Shown here: in pieces, positions 1-11,085 of the stretch
Layout of the letters: every line of letters begins with the position of its first letter
Numbering within the stretch: position 1 is the stretch's first letter
From: Gracilariopsis chorda
Lineage: Eukaryota; Rhodophyta; Florideophyceae; Gracilariales; Gracilariaceae
NCBI GenBank assembly: GCA_003194525.1
Contig: NBIV01000047.1
Location: 186,001-250,000 of the forward strand
Length of the DNA: 64,000 nt
Reading direction: 5' to 3'
Translations under genes and position numbers: made by a program
The notes under the pieces: model-generated
The model's database searches: none
Seen by the model: the letters and a program-made list of their open reading frames with translations, nothing else
Told to the model about the DNA's origin: nothing

Positions 1-113
1 TGCTTCGTCTCACGACCTACCGAGGTATATTATCGTTGGAAAAGAAGTTTCGGAGAAACCATAACACCCTCAGTGGTCGTCCATATGGTCATACGTACGT
101 CCCATCACTCGAA

Positions 114-1988
114 TTAGGTACTTGTGCTAACGGGCAGGGGACCACCTTGCTCAAGCCTGTGTTGCAAGATAGAGAGTTCAGTGTCATACTTTGCAGCCGC
201 TTTTGCCTGCTCATCGAGCTTTCCCTGCATATCCGCTTGAAGTTGGGGCAATGCAGCCATAGCCTCTCTTGTACTCAAGGTGTCGGATATGTTCATATTC
301 ACCTTACTCGAAACACCTTCTGCAGCCTGCTTGTATTCCAAACACACGTTCTCTAGTGCCTTCCACTGTACAACACACCAAATAGCGGGTCTCAAGAAGG
401 TTACGCTGTGATATACTGTTGTTCTGACTTTCTCTGGTATATTCATATCGGCATCGACAATACTCCCAATCTGGTTTGAGCCCAATCTCTTACAATACTG
501 AGACATGCTGTCCCAAAACATCTTCGCTGACTGCAGTGCATTGAAGATGCGCACCATTGCCCAGATCGCGATCTGTAAAGCGATGACTGCCGAATGTGCC
601 AGACTCTCCTGCTCGTGCGCGACCGCAAGTTGGCCGTTGAGCACTCCAATTTTCACAATTGCTTCCTGCTCCAATGCTTCGTCCTGACGTTTCTGACCAA
701 TCAGGGCAATTCTCACATCGGTCGAAGTACTATTTGGCAATGCGTCTTGCCCCTTACCTCTTTCTTTGTCCCCCGTTGTGTCTCCCGTTGTATGCTCTTC
801 AGATGCCTGCAATGATTTTAACTTATCTTCTGCTTTGGCTAGTTCTCCTTGAACCTGCTTTAGTCTGTCTTGTTCAGCCTTTAAGCGCTTCTCACCGTCA
901 TCGAGCGTCTCCTGGGCGAACCTTTTCTCAGCGTCGTTGGTCATAGAGTTGACAACTTCCTGATCTGCTTCTACTCGTTGACTGGCCATATTCACAACTG
1001 TTTTCTGCTGAATGACGATGTTCTGCTTAGCATCCACATCTTTCTTCGCCTCTGCAATTTGCGGGTTTTCCGTTTTTGTAGGAGTGTTGGTGCTACTGGT
1101 AGTTGTCTTTGACTTATCGGGCTGGCTCACAGTGTTTTTAGGATCTGGAATTCCTGTATTAGCACCATCTACTTTAGAGTTACCCCTTTCGTTCGAGGTA
1201 TCACTTATCCCTTCAGAGAAGCTCCCGAGGCCGGCCGAAATTGCATTTGCGGCGACTTTCACAATTGCAGCTGCGAACTCCCTGTCAGACTCTGCCTCCT
1301 GGCGGGCTGTCTCATCTTCAATAGCTTGCTGCAGATGCCCAATTGTACTCTTCAGTTGATCCCTGATTTGCTTTTGTTGAGCTAGGTTCGAGTCGACGGA
1401 GGCAATGGTATCTGTCAGAGACGTGATGAGCACCTCTTCCTTCGAGATCTGTTCTTCGACGGTTTTCGCGTCACTCACAATATCGTCTTTGAGCGATCCG
1501 AAGCTTGTCGCCAGACTATCACAGTCATTTGACATCTTACCGGCATATTCAGCGCAGCTTTGAAAGACTATCAACGCCTGATTCTCACGAAGATCGAGAA
1601 TCTGGCTGAACGCGTCAGTGATCATAGAGAGAACGTTGGTGCAGTTTTGCTGGAATGCGTTCATAGCAATGTAGCTCTTGTTGCAGAGACTTGCCAAGTC
1701 AAATTGACGTTTAGAGACACTGGCGGTGACGGCAAAGCCGGCGGTGGCATTGTATGCGAGGTAGATGAGGTCTGCAGCCATGTCGAGGTCGGTAACGACT
1801 TTGTCTAAGCTGAGATTTTTCGTGACCATGAATTTTGCCTTTTGGACGAGATACATGGAGCTGTCCGGAACTTCGTTGCAGGTGTAGACCTCGGTTTTGC
1901 CGAGCGGAAGCTCAAGCTTGCATTTCGCGGAATTTGGAACTGCTTCGAGATTCCACTGGCTCAGTTTCGTACTATCTGAGTGAGACAT
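114..1988 (-). CDS. Coiled-coil protein with internal hydrophobic segment, paralogue 1 (624 aa)
   Basis: Intact single-exon frame from an ATG at 1988. No family name recognised. Visible layout: helical N-terminal half (about 55-230) ending in coiled coil; a glycine/alanine-rich hydrophobic segment at about 238-256 (AAAIVKVAANAISAGLGSF); a Ser/Thr/Lys linker (about 261-312); a second charged coiled coil (about 312-395); then a C-terminal helical part with an FWDSMSQYC motif (491-499) and a conserved Trp near 542. The same order is seen in the divergent neighbour at 3271-5151 (626 aa), so the two are paralogues. Two long helical halves around one hydrophobic hairpin-like segment recall alpha-helical membrane-inserting proteins (ClyA/Hbl/Xax type); this is architecture only and unproven. 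No signal peptide seen. Sure that it is a gene, unsure of function. Confidence 0.85.
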   Translation of the reverse strand: MSHSDSTKLSQWNLEAVPNSAKCKLELPLGKTEVYTCNEVPDSSMYLVQKAKFMVTKNLSLDKVVTDLDMAADLIYLAYNATAGFAVTASVSKRQFDLASLCNKSYIAMNAFQQNCTNVLSMITDAFSQILDLRENQALIVFQSCAEYAGKMSNDCDSLATSFGSLKDDIVSDAKTVEEQISKEEVLITSLTDTIASVDSNLAQQKQIRDQLKSTIGHLQQAIEDETARQEAESDREFAAAIVKVAANAISAGLGSFSEGISDTSNERGNSKVDGANTGIPDPKNTVSQPDKSKTTTSSTNTPTKTENPQIAEAKKDVDAKQNIVIQQKTVVNMASQRVEADQEVVNSMTNDAEKRFAQETLDDGEKRLKAEQDRLKQVQGELAKAEDKLKSLQASEEHTTGDTTGDKERGKGQDALPNSTSTDVRIALIGQKRQDEALEQEAIVKIGVLNGQLAVAHEQESLAHSAVIALQIAIWAMVRIFNALQSAKMFWDSMSQYCKRLGSNQIGSIVDADMNIPEKVRTTVYHSVTFLRPAIWCVVQWKALENVCLEYKQAAEGVSSKVNMNISDTLSTREAMAALPQLQADMQGKLDEQAKAAAKYDTELSILQHRLEQGGPLPVSTST

Positions 1989-3270
1989 GGAGAGGAGGAG
2001 AGCGTGCTTTGAGTGATTGAAGCTTGACCTGTAGCGAGGGAATTGTTGTCCGTGTTGTTGGCTGTAGAGCAGACAACGAGTGGTAAAGAATTATGAAGTT
2101 CCTCTCTTTAGTATGGAAATGGATAGTTCAGAAAGCTGGTTGGAAGCAAGGTTAGAGGTTCACTATCTGCTAAGCGCTTACGCCTTAGTAAACCAATAGT
2201 AGAAGGGGCAGGCTCTGTCAGTGGCTGTCACAGGTTTAGTTGGAAGTTTTGTCTCTCTCACTAGAGGTTTGGCAGTCGACATGAATTCTGAAGTTATATA
2301 GAACTGATACCAATGGTACCAGTATTGTGTGTGTTTTGCTTGTTGTGCTCCATCGCTATTAATAGAATAAATCATTAAAAGCCTGAAAGAATATCAACTT
2401 ACTCAAAGCGCTATGGAATCGTAAGTAAGGGTGACAGGTCCTACTTAACCTTAAGGTTTGTCAGAGTTCTCATTTTTTCAGGCCAGAGTTTGGATAATTT
2501 TCCTAAAGCAAAAGTCGCAGAAAGACTGGTCATCTTCTGCTGCTTCTAGTTCCATCATGGGATCACGTGCGATCGTGCTTCCACCATCACCTGCTATCGT
2601 GCTTCTACCATCACGTGCGATGTGCTTATGCCATCACGTGTGATGTGCTTCTACCATCACGTGCGATGTGCTTATGCCATCACGTACGATAATGCCTCCG
2701 TCATCATGTATAATCGTGGTTAGGGCATGATAATCATGGTGATGGAGATCATGAAGATGGCCTAGGTTCTATCGTAGGTGAAGGCTAACCCACCGACCGC
2801 TGATACGCCCTTTTCCTTCGCACGAAGATGAGCCTTTACTGCAGGTATCGCCCATGTAAACGCAACAAAGGTACGCGACGGCTTTGGAGTCCAAAGTTTG
2901 GACTCTCATAATCCGGGCCGGACGCCGTGGAAGTCACGTGCTTTCCTTAGCAAAGTGATACACCGAACTTGCAGCAGACCAAAGTCATGTGACAAAAGTC
3001 GTTACCCATATTCGATAGCCCTACTGTAAGCTTGCACGTCAGTCACTACTGAGATGGCTGCGACAACTTACCTTCTTTCGCCGCACTCTCTTGTTGTGGC
3101 GCCTTTGCCGTGCTGCTTCCAACTACTTCATTCGCAACCGGACCAGTGGGTTCAAAAGCGCGCTCGCAACCAGGAATTATCCTGTTTGGAAAATTCATTC
3201 GTGCACCCGAAACCTCCCCCCGCCGACACATCTACGAAGCCACACTTGTCGCGCGCTGCTAACGCCCCAA
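1989..3270. other. Divergent intergenic spacer between the paralogous pair
   Basis: About 1.28 kb between the two divergent ATGs (1988 minus, 3271 plus). It must hold both promoters. No gene is supported here. The main visible structure is a 23-24 bp tandem repeat at 2560-2718 with CACGTG-like cores. The reading frame of the right-hand gene is open upstream of 3271 to about 3091, but only with non-ATG starts, and the homologous N-termini align from the ATGs, so I leave that stretch as leader. Confidence 0.7.
2560..2718 (+). repeat. 23-24 bp tandem repeat with CACGTG/CACGTGCGAT cores
   Basis: About seven imperfect head-to-tail copies of a unit like CATCACGTGCGATGTGCTT. Several copies contain CACGTG or CACGTGCGAT, a G-box/E-box-type palindrome recognised by bHLH/bZIP factors in plants. 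The array lies in the middle of the divergent promoter region, so a regulatory role is possible but inferred. Confidence 0.75.
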
Positions 3271-5151
3271 ATGCAGCAACCCAACGAACTCAAGCTCGTC
3301 CCAACCAACCCCCCAGATCCTGCCCAGCGCCAGCTGCTGGTCAATGGAGAGAAGGAGGAGAGGTATGGCTACATGACCCCACCGCCGGCATCCAGTGCCT
3401 TAGTGCAGAGCTCCAAGCGCACTCTAATGGGCTGTCTTTCACTGGATACGATGGCGTCCTCGCTTCTTACTGCCGCAGACACTCTCTACCTCGCCATGTG
3501 CGCCGTCACAGGCACCCCGCTGGCCGGTGCCGTTCTCACCCACGAGATGAATCTGTCTTCAGTGTTGGACGACTGCCGCGTGGCCGTTGACGATGTCAGC
3601 GACCAGGCCAATATGGCCCTCGAGTACCTTGTCCAGGTCTTTTCGCTCCTACCATACTCGCTCGATGGCGCCGTCTCCCTGCTACCCTCTGTGAAGCAAA
3701 CCGCGGAAAAGCTTTCCAACTCGTGCAAATCGTTGTCTGGCAAGGTAGAAACTCTCATCAACAGCCTGCATGAAGACTCCATGAGTGCCGATGGAATTAT
3801 CTCATCCGACACAAAGCTTATTGCTGACATTGAGCACGCCCGAGTCGGGCTGCAAAACTCGCTCCAGGCCCAAGAACAAGTCAAGAACAACCTGATCGGG
3901 GCACTGTCCGACCTCCAGTCAGATTTCGACTCTGCTACACAGGAGGAAGACACCGCGTCGAAAAGGGCTCTGATTTCTGCCATCGTCGGTGCAGTCGCTC
4001 AAGTCGCAGGGGCTGGGCTTGGTGCTTTTGTCACGTATGAAACCATGGGCCTCAACAAACTAGGCAGTTTAGACTCAAAAGCGAAAGATCAAGAGAGTGG
4101 AACGCCTTCCAAATCCACCGAAGGAGGAGAAAAGGAGGCCAGTTCAAACAAGAAAGCTGCAGAAACCAACAAGCTGCATTCGGAAAGTGAGCCTTCTGAA
4201 GGAGCGAAGAATTTGGGTGCTGGATCAAAGAACGAGGTTGACAACGCTCCTGTCTCCACAAAAGGAACAGAGAAGGGAAAATCTGATGAAACCACCGAGC
4301 CACCGGTTAAAGATTCGGAAGGCAAGATTACAGACAGCAGCGGAGAAGAGAAAGAGAGAGGGCAGGAAACGACTGACTCAAAAGCTGCCACAGGTGCGAC
4401 ACTGTCGGACGCCGATAAGAAAAAGTTAGCAATCGCAGTAGCGAAGGGTGGCCAGGCGGCGGCGGAGAGTATTGTGAAGAGCACGGCATCTATGCAAACG
4501 GAGAATATGAACGCCGTACAGCGAGCGCAGGCATTGCGCGTGCAGATTTTGAATTGCATGTATGCCGACGAGGCGCTAAAGCGCGGGGCAATGGGACAGA
4601 TCGCCAGCCTGCAGGTGCTGATAACGGCGAGTACTGACAAAGAGGACAGAGTCAAGTCCACCTTGGCTGCGATCGAGGCTGCCAAATGGGCGTTGAACCA
4701 AGCATCTGTTGCTCTCTCAAGAAACGAGAAGTTTTGGAGCTCCATGGGGACCTATTGCACGGAACTGTCAAACAATTTCTTACTGACCAAAGTGAGAAAC
4801 ATTTCCGATGAGCAGAGCGTGCAGGACGTTTGTCAGAGTGATTCATTTGTGAATAGTGCGATTCGGTATGTTGCTGGCTGGCAGGCGCTGATAACTGTGT
4901 GCTCAGATTATAGTGAGGTACTCGCCGAGAGTGCGAAGGAAGTAAGTGATAACTTGCTCAACACGCCGACCATACAAGACGCTAAGAAGAAAATCGGCCC
5001 ATTGAAGCAAAAGATGGAGGAAAGGGTTGCGCGGCAAAAGATTGACTCTGATAACTTCCTCACCCACATCTCCTCTCTGAAGTTTGCAGCGCAATTGAAG
5101 ATGCAGAGCTTGCTTGTTCACCCATCCACTGTCCACCACAAATCAATTTGA
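3271..5151 (+). CDS. Coiled-coil protein with internal hydrophobic segment, paralogue 2 (626 aa)
   Basis: Single-exon frame; ATG at 3271 chosen because it is the first ATG in frame and gives 626 aa, matching the 624-aa paralogue on the opposite strand, whose N-terminus aligns (shared pattern LSLDxxxxxxxxAADxxYLA). Layout repeats that of the paralogue: N-terminal helical/coiled-coil half, hydrophobic Gly-rich segment at about 233-253 (ALISAIVGAVAQVAGAGLG), a long Ser/Glu/Lys/Thr-rich disordered linker (about 265-378), then a helical C-terminal half with FWSSMGTYC (488-496) and a conserved Trp at 537. The linker is longer and more acidic than in paralogue 1, and the second coiled coil is weaker. 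Family unknown; resemblance to alpha-helical membrane-inserting proteins is inference from layout only. Confidence 0.85.
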   Translation: MQQPNELKLVPTNPPDPAQRQLLVNGEKEERYGYMTPPPASSALVQSSKRTLMGCLSLDTMASSLLTAADTLYLAMCAVTGTPLAGAVLTHEMNLSSVLDDCRVAVDDVSDQANMALEYLVQVFSLLPYSLDGAVSLLPSVKQTAEKLSNSCKSLSGKVETLINSLHEDSMSADGIISSDTKLIADIEHARVGLQNSLQAQEQVKNNLIGALSDLQSDFDSATQEEDTASKRALISAIVGAVAQVAGAGLGAFVTYETMGLNKLGSLDSKAKDQESGTPSKSTEGGEKEASSNKKAAETNKLHSESEPSEGAKNLGAGSKNEVDNAPVSTKGTEKGKSDETTEPPVKDSEGKITDSSGEEKERGQETTDSKAATGATLSDADKKKLAIAVAKGGQAAAESIVKSTASMQTENMNAVQRAQALRVQILNCMYADEALKRGAMGQIASLQVLITASTDKEDRVKSTLAAIEAAKWALNQASVALSRNEKFWSSMGTYCTELSNNFLLTKVRNISDEQSVQDVCQSDSFVNSAIRYVAGWQALITVCSDYSEVLAESAKEVSDNLLNTPTIQDAKKKIGPLKQKMEERVARQKIDSDNFLTHISSLKFAAQLKMQSLLVHPSTVHHKSI

Positions 5152-5399
5152 AACCTACGAACGTCCTTTCGCACCTAAAAATTCTCGATCAGAAGAAAAC
5201 CAAACTCTCATTTCGATGCCAAGATCTAAATTGTACGTATGTACCTAAACTGCCACAGCGACTCCTACGTGACAAATTGTCTCTCATACGCCTCGGACAA
5301 ATAAGGTGTCCTCGGTAATGGTTGATATCATGGACTGCGAAAAGGTGTCGGAAATCTGTAATCCAGAGTCCAATTAAAGTTCGTGCTTCTAGAATTTGT

Positions 5400-5545
5400 G
5401 TGGGCTCGTGCCACTGATTCTAAGACTACGGTAGGGGCAAATCGGAGAAGAACCCCTCTCTCTCCATGTAGACAGTAGCATCTCTGGCCCAATTCTCACG
5501 ATTGATTCGACGTTGAGGCCTTGTCTTTTTCGAAGAGGTGGGAGC
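5400..5545 (+). repeat. Dispersed repeat copy 1 (other copy about 58407-58550)
   Basis: A diverged direct-repeat match links this stretch to about 58407-58550: both read ATTCTAAGAC/ATTCCAAGAC, then a GAAAAGAACC/GAAGAACCCC block followed by CTCTCTCTC, then a GATTCGACG/GACTCGGCG block and a GAGAGGTGGAAG/GAAGAGGTGGGAG block. In both places a foldback structure lies nearby. Probably the remnant of a non-autonomous element. Confidence 0.45.
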
Positions 5546-5599
5546 TCTCATTGCCGAGATTACGCGTCACGGCGATGATGAACATGATTACCATTGTTG

Positions 5600-5882
5600 G
5601 AGCCTTGTAACAACCTTGTCCCCAAGTCCACAAGACTTGCGTGCTTGTGGGACACGGTTGTTGCAACACTAAGGCCTTTTCTACATATGGACATGGACAA
5701 AAATCTATCTTGTCCATTGTTCACGACTTTACGGAAGAGACGCTTCGAAATCGTTCTATCAGATTTGTTTTTAATTATTCGCTTAGTAAACATGAATTAT
5801 TCTTAATTCTTTTCCTGGTGCCGTGCCAAAAACGCATGTCCATGTCCATATGTAGAAAGGGCCTAAAGCCCTTTCTACATAT
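5600..5882. repeat. Composite foldback: nested inverted repeats
   Basis: Three nested structures are visible. An imperfect inverted repeat pairs about 5600-5633 with 5643-5676 (core CTTGTCCCCAAG / CTTGTGGGACACGG). A perfect 22-bp inverted repeat pairs 5678-5699 (TTTCTACATATGGACATGG...) with 5837-5858. A perfect hairpin at 5848-5882 has 15-bp arms (ATATGTAGAAAGGGC) and a 5-nt loop CTAAA, reusing the right arm of the previous repeat. So the same arm sequence occurs three times in alternating orientation. Confidence 0.8.
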
Positions 5883-6224
5883 AAGTGCGCAGGGCAAGGG
5901 CAAGGGTAAGAGAAAAAATTGAACACAAGCACTACTGGTTTTACTATCATAAAATAGAATCTGTAGGTAGTTTCAGAAACGTTCGATCCCTAGGCCTCTT
6001 GTGTCTATTCGACAATTGATCTCAAATGAGGTCAAAATCAGAATGCTCCAGCAGAAGTAAACACCCCTTGTTTTTCATGATCCTGATTTCTACCGAACAG
6101 AATTGTTCTCACATTTTTTTGCCAGTTCAAGCGATTAATCTACATTGTCCAAAAACATCAGTTGCGTGGATTATACATACATGCATACCGACAAATTTGA
6201 ATCATTAATTGGTAAAAAGGAAAA

Positions 6225-6258
6225 GCGGCCTTCGGCCGCAGGCGGCGCTTCGCGCCGC
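6225..6258 (-). repeat. Paired GC hairpins at the 3' side of Helitron 1
   Basis: Two adjacent perfect stem-loops: GCGGCC-ttc-GGCCGC (6225-6239) and GCGGCGC-ttc-GCGCCGC (6242-6258). The helicase stop codon is 66 bp away. The same pair occurs at 14184-14215 beside Helitron 2 and in every satellite unit. Helitrons classically have one 3'-terminal hairpin; a pair is unusual. Confidence 0.85.
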
Positions 6259-6323
6259 GGCCAAAAGTTTTCATAAGATATCTGCACAAATTTTGGTGTA
6301 CGCATAAACTAAACTATGTCAAA

Positions 6324-9300
6324 CTAATGATGCCCCTCTACAAAGTCTACAGCCTCTTGTAGAACAGGATTTTTGATGCTCACCGGCGTTGGATGGAAAT
6401 CCTGCGCATGTCGAGGCGTCTCGTCTTCACTATGCAGCAGTAACCCATCATCAGATTTTCTGACACGCAAAAGTCCAACATAGACCTGACCCGTCATAAA
6501 ACATTTTGTACGAAAGTCAATTATCATTTTCTTCAGCGTTTGTTCTTGCGCTTTATGCACATTTGCTGCGAATGCCAATGTCATGGGAAACTTTCGACGT
6601 TTGATTTTCACATCTGGAAACTCGAAAACAAATTCAATGCGGTGCAATAAAAAGCTTTGCTGAATTTCCTCATGTTCATCAATGCCCGAAAGTCGAATCA
6701 CTCTGCGATAAATGGTGGTAACGATAAACATCTTTCCATTCCGCAAGTGCGGATGAAGTACATTTCGAATCACTATAACAGGAACACCCAACTTCAGTTT
6801 CAAATGGTGGTGTGGGAATTCAGTTGAAGCGTAGTTATATGTCAGTTCAGGTCCAATGATACTATTTGTGTGAAAGTTTTCACCGGTTGGCCCTCGGTTG
6901 GGAACGATCGTCGTTGCAGACTTCAAGTCGGATCCTTCCTGGGGAATACTCCAATGCGTTCTGGTTATGTTCCTCCACTAATTGGTTTGTTGGCGCAACA
7001 ATCAATCGGTTGAGCTTGACATCTTCTTTCTTCCGTGTTGTAAACCATTTCCAAAGCAACTTGTATGCTTCGTTTACATCTGACGTAGACATAAGCAGAA
7101 GGCTTGCACATGCTGGAAACGTCCCACCACCAAGACTGAGCAAACCTTTTGCCAAAACTGGATCATCTTGTTGACGAACCTGTTCTGTAAGGCGAAGAAC
7201 TTTAACTCTTCTTCCCCAACGCTCGCAAGAGTACCATGGAAGCTCCGTAGGAGACTCACTGGAATAACACGAATTGTTCCATCCCTTTCGGATATTATTC
7301 TCGTTCTTGGAACGACTGGAAGCAGTTGCATATAATCGCCTGCCATAACTATGACCATGCCTCCAAAGTCTTTCGTAGAGTTTCTTAAGTCCTTCAGTAC
7401 GGTGTTCACAATCTCGAAGAGCATTTTCGGGCACATTGAAGCTTCATCAATTACCAGCAAAATAGTCTTCCGTACTAGTTCGGCTCTCTGTGATCGTGGT
7501 CCGTACTTGGAAAGTGTCCGACGCTCTCTACTCTGCGATTATTTGTTGTCATCAACTCCCAATCCAAGCAAACTATGCAAAGTTCTTCCGCCTTCATATA
7601 GGGCACCAGAAATACCTGTTGTGGCTGTCATCTGCACCAATAAGCCTTCGTGCTCAACAATATCTCTCAGCAAAGATAGGAGATAGGTCTTCCCTGTCCC
7701 CGCTCGTCCTTGTAAGAAGAAAACGCTTCCGTGTGTGTTGCGTCTTTCAAACTCTCCCATTCTATCTCTTTATTGTATTTCTCTCATTATTTTGTCAAAA
7801 ACTTGCTTCTGGCCTTCTTTCAGATCATCATATCTCTCTTTTAACCTACTCCTGGACCTCGAAAAAGAGCTGTGACGTACTTCAGCTTGTTCCTCTGCTA
7901 ATTTCAGTTCGCTCTCTCTGAGATGAAGCTGTGATACAGTACGATGAAAGAACGGATCATTTCTGATAAGCCGACCGCCATGTCTGTCCGAAATCTCAAT
8001 GATTATTCGAAGTAGTTCTTCTCTTCTTTGTGCTCGGTCTCCCTCGGTTATATCTGCAGTTAGAGCTCGTTCGTGCTTTTCAATCACAGTTTTAGGATTT
8101 ATCCCTTGTTGAAAGGAAGTGACCACCAAGTAACGCAGCTCAGCAGGAGTAGCATGGTATCTTACTGCCTCATCAAAAGCCGTTTCGTACTCGTCACCAT
8201 GGATATATAGTCCACGGGCTACTGCGGCGTCTCTATAAGTTGAGTATGATTCGCTCCCAACACGTTTCGGATCATCGAAGAAGCTGAATGCAGAGTTCAT
8301 GAGCAATATTTGAAGAGCGAAGAGTTCGGTATTTGCGGGAGAAGCAAATCTAATTCGAGTCAAAGTTCGATCATTTTCGGATCGCTGCACGACGTACATT
8401 CGTGGACTTTCTCCATCCTGAATAGAGTCAGACTCTGGTACAGAGCGGGGTAGCTTATCATATACACGTACAGTCTTGTAATATGTCATGTAGTTCAAGT
8501 CCATGTATCGGGAGGGTCGTTTGAAATATCTTTCCAGCAGGGAAGACTTCAGACGTCTAGGCAGTCTTACGTTTCGAATCAAAACCTGTCACTATCCACG
8601 GAGCTGTATGTCAAGTGCCTGTAAAGTTGGATTGATGCGAACATGCCTGAGCTCAAAGAGGTTCCATGCAGCTTCAAACGCGCCCATCATTCTTGCTCTC
8701 ATGTACGCCCTGATCTCATTTTGAAGCATGTTGCTCTGTGCACTTGATTGGCTTTCCGTTCGACTTGATACAACCAAATCCTGTTCTTTAGCACTCTTCA
8801 AAGCATACTTCATCAGGTATGCTACAGCGCTGCCCTCTTGGGTTCATTCAACATTTATGTGAGCCTTGTACTTCATTGTGAGATCTGGATTGTACGGAAC
8901 CACTTTCAAATCTTCTGTCCTTCTTCTTCGGTAGGTCACTCGATTTTTTTTACTCATTTATCGTTGTTTCAGCCACAATTTCTTGTCGATCATACCCAAA
9001 TCTGCACCTCCCATCAGAGGTACGACCACGGCAATATGGAGAGTGTCTGTGCATATTGAACTTCTTCACCAATTTTCGGAGTTCCTGGTCCTCAGTCGAG
9101 TCACCCCGAGGTAGTTCGGCTTTGATCAAAGTGTCAATGATCTCAGTATCTTCAATTACGCCCCCCTCCAACCAAAGAAGAATACGATGATGTAGAGTAT
9201 TTCTCTCCTGGAACTCAAGTTTGGCGGCAATCCCAATGCATTTCAAGCCAAAGAGCTCTTCTGAATTATTCTGTAGATCCTTCATGACTGAATTTTCATA

Positions 9301-11085
9301 CTGGTTGTACACTCTTGCAATACGATCTGGCCTTTGAAAAGGACGGCATCTGTCTCTCTGTGGAGAAAATGCTCCGGTGTTGTCGTTGTCCATACTAAGC
9401 CTTTTCATCTCTTCCCGCCATACGTTCATTGTGACTGTGACGAAAAGCGCCGGGGAGCCCAGTCGAGCTACCATTGCTTGCACATCCAGTTGTTTTTGTC
9501 TCCAGTACGCGGGCGAGTTTTTGTGATTACCGGGAAGGAATAGTTTACCGGGAGGGCCAAGTTCATCTGTTCCGGTATGGGTTCCAGCCAGCAGCTCCCG
9601 TTCTTCAACCATTCTCCTCTGTTCTGTTTCCAAGTAACGAAGTCTCAAGTCTTCAATGTCTGTGGTAATACGAAGAAACCATTGCTGAAGAAAAGTACCA
9701 GGGTTCAGCGGCACATTATCGTTGTACAGTCTTCGCTTAGAGTGTTCTGCCCATATTAGGCTCCTTTCGTCTAGGTTGTTCGCATCCCTTGATGAAATAT
9801 ATGTTGCTGTATCATACGGGGCATGAATCTCACCGTAAGGGTAGAGCAGTGAAAAAGCTCCCTTCTCAGCTTCCATTGAATCAGGCTTCAAACGCTTGTA
9901 CTTGACAACTCGAAGTCGAAGATTTCCGGTTGACTTGTGATGGAATTCTCTTCCGCCTACCAGCTGGGCAACTGGGGCTTCCCACCTGAACGGTCCACTT
10001 GGCTCTACGACGAAAGCTCTCATTGCAAGAGGTCAGCCTCACTGTCTTCTGGTAACGGTCCTGTACCAGAGCTCACCTCGATTCGGGCTTCATGGGCACC
10101 TTGATAGTTCCGGACAACTATTCCTTCCTGAATAGCCTCTGCAGAGATGTCCAGAGTAGACTCGTCCACGTTTGATCTCCTGCGAACACTTTCGTCTGGT
10201 CTGCACAAATTTCTATATCTCTGTCGGACAATATCTGGTCTTGGTTGCATGAGATCGTGCAACTTTGGAACCAAGTATAATTTCGGGTTAGGCACCATTC
10301 TTCTTGTGAAAGAAGAAGAATAATCCCGTGATTTAAGACTGGGAGGACCTTCCGACCACAAATATGTGTAGCGCATGTCCTGGCCTGGAACAGAAAGAGA
10401 CACATTGCCTTGAAGTCGAAGAAATAACGGACCTCCACCCCGAACGTACTTCATACCCATGAATGTGACAATGGTTGCAAATAACACATTTAAGTGTGTT
10501 GATAGCGTTTGAAAAGAACGCAAGCGATATATGTCTTCAAGTTGCAAATTGATATGCACTCGTCTGAAAGAAACTTCAAGCGATCTGGAGCTTTTATATC
10601 AACAGCATGTTCATTCGGTCTCTGCACCAAGCAGAACTGCGCCACAATATTTGCACATACGAATACGAAGCACCCACCCTAATCTTTGAGAGGACACCGA
10701 GGTGCTCGATGGCCGTTTGCACCGCACGTCCCACAAAACGCTGGAAGTGTGCCAGTGATTGGTTGGTACTCCAGATATGAAGAGCTTGGACGTGCGAGGC
10801 CTTGACAAATACTTTCTGCCCTTGCATCCCAGACATATTTTGCTCCATAGTGAATGCCTTGGCGAGGTCTCCCAGAGAACCACATAGCCGTCCTATCTCG
10901 TTCCTGTTGAATACCGGAAGAGTTGGAGGAGTTCAAGTATATGTCTTCAGGGTTATGAGGTTCCATAACATTTTACGGAAGCTCGATTCTAGTTCCTTAG
11001 TCCACCTGCGCAAGCTCACCGGTTATGTCTCGTTGATGCACGGGCTGTATATTCTCTCTTGGACGACGGCCTGCTCCTGACCGGC
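6324..11085 (-). pseudogene. Helitron Rep/Pif1-helicase protein, multiply frameshifted
   Basis: Pieces in N-to-C order: an RRSGAGRRPR-like N-terminus near 11085; a CCHC knuckle CGTCGANGHRAPRC (10679-10966); a CKYCGAVLLGAE zinc motif typical of Helitron N-termini (near 10620-10680); 10020-10559; Rep core 8950-10023 with LFVTVTMNVWREE and the HUH-like EFQERNTLHHRILLWLEGG; the tyrosine motif YLMKYALK near 8800-8830; linker 7770-8582; Walker A GRAGTGKTYLLSLL (7539-7760); Walker B LVIDEASM (7074-7460); C-terminal motifs VHKAQEQTLKK and GQVYVGLLRVR (6324-6926). At least seven frame changes separate them. The HUH reads LHHR where Helitron 2 has PHHH. The junction near 10020 is a stop/start overlap (ATGA). 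Clearly inactive. Confidence 0.85.

Larger units (their letters stand above)
5152..6224. other. Non-coding interval with foldback repeats
   Basis: No supported gene. Contains a diverged copy of a dispersed repeat (5400-5545), an imperfect inverted repeat (about 5600-5676), a perfect 22-bp inverted repeat (5678-5699 with 5837-5858) and a perfect 15-bp-stem hairpin (5848-5882). Short ORFs here are produced by these repeats. AT-rich from about 5930 to 6220. Confidence 0.6.

Noticed and set aside
3091..3270. 60-codon N-terminal extension of paralogue 2
   Set aside because: No ATG in frame before 3271 and the paralogue aligns from the ATG at 3271.
3054..3590. 178-aa ORF overlapping the start of paralogue 2
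   Set aside because: Out of frame with the conserved protein and without homology to paralogue 1.
6225..6258. GC hairpins as bacterial intrinsic terminators
   Set aside because: No T tract follows, they recur in satellites, and they sit at Helitron 3' ends.
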